Part shown: positions 14,865 through 23,800 of the stretch, piece after piece | Numbering within the stretch: the stretch's first letter is position 1 | How the letters are laid out: each line of letters opens with the position of its first letter | Source: a virus | DNA: 50,965 nt | Strand: one strand, 5' to 3' | IMG/VR virus record: IMGVR_UViG_3300017706_000434 | Span: 1-50,965 of that record | Position numbers and translations under genes: made by a program | Notes under the pieces: model-generated | What the model was told of the DNA's origin: nothing | What the model saw: the letters and a program-made list of their open reading frames with translations, nothing else | Databases searched by the model: none

Positions 14865-17800
14865 ATGAACATTAGAAACAGCATATACTCATCGATAGCG
14901 GAACAGTTTCCTGCGATATATAGGGATGAGGGCGACTTTCTTGTTAGTTTCATTGAAGCATATTATAAGCATAATGATGCTGTTATGGATCGTGATGTTC
15001 CCAAGCTTCGTGATATCGATACTACAATCACTAAGTTTCTTATCTACTATAAGAAGAAGTATCTAGCTGACTTACCTATTGATGGAAGTCTTGATGTACG
15101 ATATATCATCAAACACATTCGAGATATGTACAACCGTAAGGGTACAGAAGAAAGTCTTCAGCTACTGTTTAGACTATTCTTTGATGAAGAGATTGAAGTG
15201 TTCTATCCTAGTACTGCTGTTCTAAGACCGTCTGATTCGATCTGGGGTGGTGATGCTTATCTTGAAATGGTACCAGTCTTTACAGTCGATGATTATCCTA
15301 TTAAGAAAGGTGATAGAATCAGAGGCGACATATCATTGTCCTCAGCATTCGTTGACGAAGTAATCTTTGTTAACTTTGGTGGAGCTTTGTCTCCTATCGT
15401 ATACATCTCTAATGTAGCAGGCTCTTTTACAAGTGATGACTCTATTGTTATCGCTACCTTAGATAGTAACGGAAATGAATTTCTAAATAATGTTGGTAAA
15501 CTGATTTCTGGATCTATGAGTTCTGTGTCAATAAATCAAAACAGTAGAAAGGCTGGCCAATCTGTAGGCAGTAAGGTAAAGGTTGTCTCATCTATAAGCG
15601 GTGTTGAAGGAGAAGCAAGAGTCCTTAGCACATCAGATACAACAACAGGCACAATCTCTTTTGACATCGAAGATGGTGGATTTGGCTATGTAGAACCCAA
15701 CTCATTGAGTGCTAGAAATGTCTTGGGAATTAGTAATCAGGTACTGATCGTTAAGTCAACAACTCCTATAGACGTAAAAGCTGGCGATGAACTATATGCC
15801 GCTGGTGAAGAGATTACACATGACAGTACAGATATAGCATATAACTACTCTTTATCTGGCTCTGCTAAAGTTATAGATTACAGACACCCCCTCATATTTG
15901 TACAATCGTCTTCTGCTAAACAAGTTATCGACATAGATAGCGAATTTTTTGATCAGACAACATCACCGGGCAGCTTTTTTGAAGTGCCCTATTTTATAAA
16001 TGGTGGGGTTCTGTCGGCTTCTGACGTACCGTGGATTGAAGAAAAATATCCTGACGGATTAAACGAAGCGTTCTCTGAAGGAAAGTATGATAGTAAATTG
16101 GCATTTAATATAGCAGGTCAAAGTGGTAGTCTGTACTCCCAGTCTGTCTATGGCCTCTCAACGCATAATGACTATATTGAAAGCCTACTCGGTAAGGGTT
16201 TATGGTATAATCCAAGCCTTATGCAGAACCATTATACGCAATCCGAAATCGATGACTTCACCAATCTTATTATCGCAAGCAGACCTCAATGGTATAATCA
16301 ACTTACTCCATTAATAGGCACAGAAATTCTGCCTGGAATATCTCCTTATTTTAAGAGTAGTGCATATACAGGAGTAACTCCACTATGGTATGAGCGACTA
16401 TATAGACTATATGGGTACTATTCTATTATTGATGTATATCCTAAGCTAACTGTTAATGTTGAGTATCAAGGTGGTCAGTCGTGGAGTGACTTAGGATACA
16501 CGGACTCACTTGATCCTGATCTAAGCACCTACCCACTACAGCCATTAGAGGTAGGGGCTTATGATAATCCTGCTCTACGACCTCAAACCACACCGCCATA
16601 TCTTATTAGTAATAGTAGTAATATCTCTAGAGTAGACGGTATACCATACCTTCTTCCTAGTGACCTAATTAATACGACTGTTAGCTTGAAAGTTTGGAGA
16701 GAGGGAAGAAAAATATCTACAGCTCCTTATATAGAGATATCTGCTTTAGGTAACGTCAACTCCGGAGCAAACTTTGAAGTAGCTTCAATTTCAGATGTAG
16801 AAACCGTTAGTTTGATCACTGATCAAATTGGAGACTTCTCTGGTGTCGTGCTTGATCCTCCAGGATCAAATGACGATTACGGTATGTCAGGACCCGGCGC
16901 TGAAGATTTAAGCACAACTCTATCAGACGCATTCACCTCGATAACAGTAAAGATAGGAAGCATATCATCCTTGAATACATTGTCTGAAGGCTCAGATTAT
17001 CAAAACGATGTTGCGGCTTCTATCACGCATAATAATATCACTAAGTTCAATAAGAAAGATGTTATAGTTACGTTTAATGAAGTGAGTTTCAATATAGAAG
17101 CAGGTACTGTAATTACTCAAAATATAGTTATACCCGGAGTAGAAATAAACCAATCTGGCAATATTACTGAAGCCGAAATAGAGGGTATGGGCTCAGATAC
17201 TTCTGGTGCTGGATATAAAACCAGTTCTACTGAGTTTCAGTTCACTTCAGGAAGCGATATTGATTATGTTGCTAAAGCTAGATTCTTGAAGCGTGAGGGC
17301 AACGACTTCTATTTCAGACCAATGAGTTTCTATGGATTAGAGACTAACGTAGGAATAATGATAGGCGGAGCGAGCAGAACTCCAGTAACAATAATTGATG
17401 ACGCAGACTCTTTACCGATGGGAGGAAATGCTAGAATTGTTGGTAGAGCATCTTTCGAATCTGGTAGAATTGAAGAGGTTGTTGTTACGAATACCGGATA
17501 TAAGTACACAGACCTTGAGCCTGTTGATCTAATAAGCTTAGACCTCACTAGTCAGGACTATGACACTGTTGTTGCTAAAGGTGCCGTTAGAGTTCTAGGA
17601 CAAGGAAAGACACAGGGCAGATGGGAATCTAACACATCGTTCATAAGTGATTCATCTAAGAAGATACATGACAATCATTATTATCAAGAGTATTCTTATG
17701 ATATATCATCTATAGTTGATCCTAAGTTGTACGAAGGTCTTATAGGAGAAACAGTAGGCGTAGCAGGAACAAAACTATTCAGTACGCCTCTGATAAATAG

Positions 17801-17966
17801 TATTAATGATTTAGAAAGCGACTTAGAAGTTGAGTTCAGCTTTTATGATATCTCTTCAAAGCAAATGGTGACATACGATGGACTTAATTATGTTGCTACA
17901 GATGCTGGAGCTGACGGAGATAATCTTCATGCTGATACTATAACAGAAATAGAAGGACCAGTATAA
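14865..17966 (+). CDS. 7: gp7-like baseplate wedge protein
   Basis: 1033 aa, nearly the length of T4 gp7 (1032). The position directly after gp6 and before gp8 agrees with gp7. The N-terminus (SIAEQFPAIYRDEGDFLVSF, about 9-28; then FIEAYYKHND; LRDIDTTITKFLIYYKKKYL) is helical and resembles the N-terminal region I know from gp7-labelled proteins of marine T4-like phages; the RKGTEESLQLLFRLFF motif (about 92-107) fits tail wedge proteins. The remainder is a string of beta-rich Ser/Asp/Gly domains. In T4, gp7 begins wedge assembly by binding gp10 and then gp8. Direct similarity to T4 gp7 is weak, so the name rests on order and size. Confidence 0.6.
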   Translation: MNIRNSIYSSIAEQFPAIYRDEGDFLVSFIEAYYKHNDAVMDRDVPKLRDIDTTITKFLIYYKKKYLADLPIDGSLDVRYIIKHIRDMYNRKGTEESLQLLFRLFFDEEIEVFYPSTAVLRPSDSIWGGDAYLEMVPVFTVDDYPIKKGDRIRGDISLSSAFVDEVIFVNFGGALSPIVYISNVAGSFTSDDSIVIATLDSNGNEFLNNVGKLISGSMSSVSINQNSRKAGQSVGSKVKVVSSISGVEGEARVLSTSDTTTGTISFDIEDGGFGYVEPNSLSARNVLGISNQVLIVKSTTPIDVKAGDELYAAGEEITHDSTDIAYNYSLSGSAKVIDYRHPLIFVQSSSAKQVIDIDSEFFDQTTSPGSFFEVPYFINGGVLSASDVPWIEEKYPDGLNEAFSEGKYDSKLAFNIAGQSGSLYSQSVYGLSTHNDYIESLLGKGLWYNPSLMQNHYTQSEIDDFTNLIIASRPQWYNQLTPLIGTEILPGISPYFKSSAYTGVTPLWYERLYRLYGYYSIIDVYPKLTVNVEYQGGQSWSDLGYTDSLDPDLSTYPLQPLEVGAYDNPALRPQTTPPYLISNSSNISRVDGIPYLLPSDLINTTVSLKVWREGRKISTAPYIEISALGNVNSGANFEVASISDVETVSLITDQIGDFSGVVLDPPGSNDDYGMSGPGAEDLSTTLSDAFTSITVKIGSISSLNTLSEGSDYQNDVAASITHNNITKFNKKDVIVTFNEVSFNIEAGTVITQNIVIPGVEINQSGNITEAEIEGMGSDTSGAGYKTSSTEFQFTSGSDIDYVAKARFLKREGNDFYFRPMSFYGLETNVGIMIGGASRTPVTIIDDADSLPMGGNARIVGRASFESGRIEEVVVTNTGYKYTDLEPVDLISLDLTSQDYDTVVAKGAVRVLGQGKTQGRWESNTSFISDSSKKIHDNHYYQEYSYDISSIVDPKLYEGLIGETVGVAGTKLFSTPLINSINDLESDLEVEFSFYDISSKQMVTYDGLNYVATDAGADGDNLHADTITEIEGPV

Positions 17967-18818
17967 ATGGCGACTTTACGAATAATCTCTGATGGTGATC
18001 CTTATCCCGTTAGAGCAGGAACCCCTCTAAAGAACGATGGGTCAGGTAGAGTGTTTAGTGACGGAAACACAATAAATGATCAATCACTGGACTTTAGCTT
18101 TAAGTATAGAGCAGGAAGTAACACGAATGATCCTCATGTCATAACTGCTGATACGGGAGCAATAGGAATAACCCTTTTCGGAGTGCCTATATTCTCGTCT
18201 TTATCTGACAGCAATGTATTGCCGGTTTCTTTACAGGCCGCGGCAGAAGGATTTCACTGGAACACTGTGGTCAACTACAGTGAGTTTTCTGTCGATGCTT
18301 CAGGCGGTAGACCAGAGAATGGTGGACAATATAGATATAGAAGTGGAGAATTTATTAAAGATGTTAAAGAGAATAATATTCTCGCACAATCATCTACATA
18401 TATGGGGACTGGCAGTTTCGGTGCAGATAAGAGTAGACACGCTGATGGACACTCCAAGATAATAGGATATGCTTTTGATGGTTTTCCTATCTATGGACCA
18501 TACGGATATACTGAGCCACTTAATGTGAACTCTCCGATTAAGCAAATTAGAAGTTCTTACAGAGAGAAACCGCTCGAGTCATCAGGAAGAGTTTATACAT
18601 TCTCTGAGGTGCCTAGAGGATCTTTTATTGAAGATTACGAGTTTGTTAATACAATTGGTGATTTGGATCAGCATAATGGCAGATACTGTTATACTCCAGA
18701 TTACGCTACAGGAACATATGCATATTTCTTAACATTCTCTGATGAGGGTGGCAATTTCAACAATCCAGAATATCCATATATAATAGGACCAAGCACTAGA
18801 GAGCAAAGAACAGTTTAA
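17967..18818 (+). CDS. YHYH-domain-like structural protein
   Basis: 283 aa. The hallmark SKIIGYAFDGFPIYGPYGY (about 164-182), preceded by HADGH, and the later DLDQHNGRYCYTPDY with GTYAYFLTF (about 231-255) fit the YHYH family. The name-giving YHYH is YAYF here, so both His are replaced and any metal site there is altered. YHYH proteins occur in marine T4-like phages as virion components between wedge genes; their biochemical role is not established. It starts directly on the gp7 stop (TAA then ATG), so it is co-translated with the wedge genes. Confidence 0.65.
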   Translation: MATLRIISDGDPYPVRAGTPLKNDGSGRVFSDGNTINDQSLDFSFKYRAGSNTNDPHVITADTGAIGITLFGVPIFSSLSDSNVLPVSLQAAAEGFHWNTVVNYSEFSVDASGGRPENGGQYRYRSGEFIKDVKENNILAQSSTYMGTGSFGADKSRHADGHSKIIGYAFDGFPIYGPYGYTEPLNVNSPIKQIRSSYREKPLESSGRVYTFSEVPRGSFIEDYEFVNTIGDLDQHNGRYCYTPDYATGTYAYFLTFSDEGGNFNNPEYPYIIGPSTREQRTV

Positions 18819-18835
18819 TAATACGGACAAAACTA

Positions 18836-20848
18836 ATGGCAAAAGTAATTACAGAAAATTTTAGAGTAGAAACCGCTAACGAATTGTTTAACTCGTTTAA
18901 GAGTTTAAACTCGTCTTTGGGTGACAACTTCTTAACTCAGCTACAGGCTTACGATGATGGACAATCTGGAGCTGGATTCAATCTGGGCTCAGAAGAGGAA
19001 CTAGCAATTAAAAAGTTAGTTGATGACCAGCTTACCATACTCAGACCTGAAGCTGACTACTACATCATGGCATCTTCTTGGTTAAATCCTTCTGACAATA
19101 TAGACAGTGTAGGCAGGATCGAAAACACTCAGAAGCACAAAAGAGAATTTCAGAGAAGAGTTATATTTGGAAACAAAGTTAATTCTGATAGTGCTAGGTA
19201 TATGTTCTATGAGAATGCCTGGAATCAAGGCACAATATACGATGCATTTGATGATGCAGAGAATATCGAAAAGTTGAACAATGTCGTTACTGTTAGAAAC
19301 AGCCAGAACGAATATCTTGTCTTTAAGTGTATAGAAAATAATGGTGGTCGACCTTCTACGGTTAGTCCGCAGAGTATCTCTAATCAGTTCAGTGCTTCTA
19401 ACTATCAATCTCTTGAGACTGAAGACAAATACATTTGGCACTATATGTTTACTGTGACTTCAGATGAAGCTGAGAAGTATAAGACTAGTGATAGTTTGCC
19501 GTTGCCCACATCTTATGGTGATGTCAATGTTATTGCTACTGCGGAAGAGAACATCTCTCAAATAATTATTGAGAGTACTCCTGCAGGTCAGTTCAACCAA
19601 TACCTATTTGGAGAAGCGACCAGTTCGGCTAATGCTTCAGACGTTTTGATCAGTTCTTCTACACAGGTAGGCGATTTTCTTAGTGTGACTTTAAATGTTA
19701 CTAACAAGATAGGAAGAACATTATACAATGATCTTGACTCGTACAAATATATGTACCTTAGATCAAATGAAGGCGCAACTCAAGGTAAGCTGTATGATGT
19801 TGTGAGTAGTTCTTCTGACAATTCTACTAAGCAAATTACTGTGGTTTTACGAACTAACGATGTTCTAGCAGGAGTGGCTCAGTTGGTAATTAAAGTTGAA
19901 GTTTCTTCAAGCACCCTGACAGGAGAAAGATGTAAAGCTTACGGAATCATTGACCAGTTTGGAACTCTAAACCGAATAGCATTCGAGAAAAAAGGAACTG
20001 AGTATAAATATGCTACAGCCAAGATCGTATATCCTAAGAGTCTATCGACTCCAGGAACAACTTCATTGCGGGCCGTAGTTTCTCCTAAAGGGGGTCATGG
20101 ATTTAATCCTATCAATGAGTTATCTATGAGTAGATTGTCTATAGTGACTAACTATTCAGGAGAGGTAGATACTATTCCTGATAGTAATACATATAGCCAA
20201 GTGGGGCTAATTAAGAATCCTAAATTCTTAGACGCTAGTGGAAACATAGTGTCCCCAGAATCTTTCGATAATAGGGTGACTCTTTCTATCAATTCCTCAG
20301 AGGCCTTTCTAGAATCTTCTGTAAACAAAGTTGTAGAGCAGTACATAAGAAGAGTTGATGTTAGAGAGATTCTTGGCAATCAAGATTACGTTATATCAGA
20401 ATTAGGCACACTAGAGGATCTAGACTGGCAAGCACTGGGAGCAACAACTGTTGCTGTTGGAGAGTCGTTTACTTCTGTTGCAAATCCTAGTCCTAGTTTA
20501 GATAAGTCTGGAGTAATTAGCTTCTCTATAGACAATTTAACTCCAGATGGAGACGAGGAGACTATTACGGGAATAGTGCATAGCTATGACAGTAGCGTTA
20601 GTCCTGGCATCATGAAGATCGTCAGCTATTATGGTGATTTCGAAAGTAAGTTTCACTCAGGAAGCATAAAAATAAAAGATACTGTAGACTCCACAACTGG
20701 ATCTACATTTAGTATAAATAGTTTTAGTGATATTAGTTACGGTCAATATTCTCCTTATTCTGGAGAGGTATTACATTTCATAGACTTCTCTCCTATCACT
20801 AGAGAAAAAACAACGAGAGAAAAAATAAAGTTCACATTCGACTTTTAA
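18836..20848 (+). CDS. 8: gp8-like baseplate wedge protein, enlarged
   Basis: 670 aa, double T4 gp8 (334). The N-terminal half keeps the gp8 plan: YYIMASSWLNPSD, YMFYENAWNQGTIYDAFDD, NEYLVFKCIENNGGRPS, and DKYIWHYMFTVTSDEAEKY (about 198-216), which parallels the T4 GYVWEYLFEI segment. The C-terminus GEVLHFIDFSPITREKTTRE then KIKFTFDF matches the T4 gp8 end (GEMIYMENRPPI ... INILFTF). The added length is mostly Ser/Thr/Gly beta-rich sequence in the middle. Gp8 dimers join the wedge by binding gp7-gp10. Confidence 0.85.
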   Translation: MAKVITENFRVETANELFNSFKSLNSSLGDNFLTQLQAYDDGQSGAGFNLGSEEELAIKKLVDDQLTILRPEADYYIMASSWLNPSDNIDSVGRIENTQKHKREFQRRVIFGNKVNSDSARYMFYENAWNQGTIYDAFDDAENIEKLNNVVTVRNSQNEYLVFKCIENNGGRPSTVSPQSISNQFSASNYQSLETEDKYIWHYMFTVTSDEAEKYKTSDSLPLPTSYGDVNVIATAEENISQIIIESTPAGQFNQYLFGEATSSANASDVLISSSTQVGDFLSVTLNVTNKIGRTLYNDLDSYKYMYLRSNEGATQGKLYDVVSSSSDNSTKQITVVLRTNDVLAGVAQLVIKVEVSSSTLTGERCKAYGIIDQFGTLNRIAFEKKGTEYKYATAKIVYPKSLSTPGTTSLRAVVSPKGGHGFNPINELSMSRLSIVTNYSGEVDTIPDSNTYSQVGLIKNPKFLDASGNIVSPESFDNRVTLSINSSEAFLESSVNKVVEQYIRRVDVREILGNQDYVISELGTLEDLDWQALGATTVAVGESFTSVANPSPSLDKSGVISFSIDNLTPDGDEETITGIVHSYDSSVSPGIMKIVSYYGDFESKFHSGSIKIKDTVDSTTGSTFSINSFSDISYGQYSPYSGEVLHFIDFSPITREKTTREKIKFTFDF

Positions 20849-20870
20849 ATAAGGAAAGAGTATATAGCCC

Positions 20871-23800
20871 ATGGGTATCAACACAGACTTAAATGTAGAT
20901 CCGTACTACGATGATTTTGATGAAGCGAAGCAGTTTAACCGTGTTTTGTTCAAGCCAGCAAAGGCTGTACAAGCAAGAGAACTAACTCAACTTCAAACTA
21001 TTCTGCAAAAGCAGGTAGAAAGATTCGGATCTAACATATATAAAGAAGGCACTATCATTAGCGGTATTAACTTGACTGCTCGTGATGATCTGTTCTATGT
21101 AAAATTAAATGATAAGTCTGGATTTTCTGATCCAACTATATATGATCAAGTAAAGAATGACGATGGAACATCTACTACGTTTAGTGTTACCGGACAACAA
21201 TCTCAGTTGAAGGCAGAGATAATCAAAGGACAAGATGGCTTTCAAACTCAAGATCCCGATTTAAAAACTTTCTTTATACAATACTTAAACACCTCTCAAG
21301 ACAATCAGAATGATGTTAAGCAATTCCTTCAAGGCGAAACTCTAGAGATTAGAAATCAGTCTGGAGACCTAATACAGGATGTGAGCGTAGCACAAGTTGC
21401 AGATCATGCCGGCAGGTCTTTCGGGGTATCTTGTGAAGAAGGCGTTATCTACCAAAAAGGACACTTCATATTCGTAGATAACCAATTCATCATCGCATCA
21501 AAATATAGTAATGTGCCAGGTAACGTCTCTGTAGGGTTTTCTATAAAAGAGAATCTTATTGACTCTGATACCGATGCTACTCTACTCGATAATGCATCAG
21601 GGTTCAACAATGAGAATGCTCCTGGTGCTGATAGGCTACAGTTAGTGCCTACACTGGTATCTTACTTAACAGCTTCAGAGCCTACTGAATTCTTCTCGTT
21701 GATTAGATATGTTGACGGTAAGCCAGTCCGTATACGAGACAAAACAGAATTCAATGAATTAGGAAATGAATTAGCACGAAGAACATATGAAGAATCTGGA
21801 AACTATGTTGTAAGCGGTTTAAACCTAAGCTTAGAGAAAGAAGGCAATACTGCATTTGCAGTTGTATCTCCTGGTAAAGCCTACGTTCATGGCAAAGAAG
21901 TCATTAACGTATCTACAACAAAGCTACCTATATCTCCTGTAGAAATCACGCAGAGCAAGCCTCAACAGCGCACAGGCGTAAACTATGGACAATACTTTAC
22001 ATACGCTAACACCGATCAAGGAACCGTAGACGACTTTTTAGTTGACGGATCAAGATACGATCTCTATAATGGCAGTACAGTTATAGGCAGTTGCTCTATT
22101 GCAAATATAACTCCTGGAAGAATATATGTGTATGCAGTAACAAAGCTAAAATCAGGAACAGACTACACAAGCACCGCCGTTACCAAGATAGAGAACACTG
22201 TAATAACTAGTGGTGGTCAATTATTCGAGCCGTCTCAGTCAGCAATGATATTTGACTCTGGAAAAGTTAGTCTTGATTCTGTGAATAATGTTTCTGTAGT
22301 TAAGCGTGTTCGTGAGAGCATAGGTGATGGATCTACCACTACATTCGTTATTCCTTCAACTGCAACAACAACTCCTGTGACTGGAGATGTATTGGCAATT
22401 GCATCTAATAATGTCCTACATACAGTATCTAGCACATCTTATCATGGCAGTGGTGGAATATCTGTCGTATTTGATACTGCTCCTACATCAGGATCTAGCA
22501 TATACTATAATGCAGTCGAGACTAATGTGCCGCACGACACATTGGGAGAACGAGAAGGTTATGTTAAAACCATATATAACGCTACCAACTTTGGTCAGAT
22601 TGGTGTGCCTAACTGCATAGAAATAATTAGTGTCCAAGATAATTTTGGAGATGCTGATCTCAATTCTGTAGACGTAACTAAAAAGTTTAGATTAGTAAGA
22701 AACCAAAAAGACGGGTACTACGGCAGATCGTTTATTAGACTATACGCAGGAGAATCTTTAGATAATGATAATCTATTGATAAGATTCAGATATCTTAAAA
22801 GAACTTCTACTGTCGGTGGCGGATATTTGATTCCTGATAGTTATGATACTGTAACCAGTAAGAACCTTATACATAGATACACCTCTAAGGCTCTAGACGA
22901 CTTTAATCTACTCAACTCGTTTGATTTCAGACCTTACGCTACTAGACTAGCCACACCTAGCTTGGGTAAAGATGGCGCTCCCACAATAAACTCAGCCACT
23001 ATGGCGAGCGTAAACATTAGTAGAGGACTTACTCCCGCAAACAATGCTACTATCACTGGAGACATGACTTACTATATGTCTAGAATAGATAGTGTTGTAC
23101 TAGATGAGTATTCCAACATCACTCTTCTCAAAGGAGGAGAGAGCGAGAACCCTAGTAGACCTAATGCTCAAGGTCTGTACTCTATAGGAAACGTCACGGT
23201 ACCTGGCAACAATTCAGATATTACAGGCGAAGATAGAATCTCTATAGACAATACATCTACTAAAAACTACACAATGGAAGACATTGGTAGAATACAGAAC
23301 AAAATAGATAGTTTGGTAGATATAGTATCTCTAAGTTTGCTAGAGCAAAAGACTAGTAGTCTTCTGATCACAGACGAGAATGGAAACGACAGATTCAAAA
23401 ATGGTATTCTAGCAGACTCTATTAAAGATTTATCTATAGCAGATATTCGTGATCCAGAATTTATTGCCGCTATAGACAAGGGTAGAACAGTTGCTACTCC
23501 GCTTGTTAATCAGTTTCCTTTAGACTTAAAGGTATCTTCGTCAGGCAGTTCAGGCGTTAATGTGAGTTTTCCAGATTTAGTAACAGTAGCTGATACTGGT
23601 ACAAAGGTCAGCGTGATAAGTCAGCCGTATGCAACAACATTCAGAAACTGCGTATCTAACTTCTATAGCTATAAGGGTAAAACTGTTATAGATCCTCCTT
23701 TCAACTCTGGATATGATGTTATCAAGAATCCAGAAGTGAATATAGAGATTGATATTGCTGGTCCTATGCTGGATCTAGTGGATAACATTCAGCAAATTAT

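Noticed and set aside
20003-20010. Exact TATAAATA inside gp8
   Set aside because: It codes Tyr-Lys-Tyr in a conserved frame and no gene starts within 800 nt; likely chance in A+T-rich DNA.
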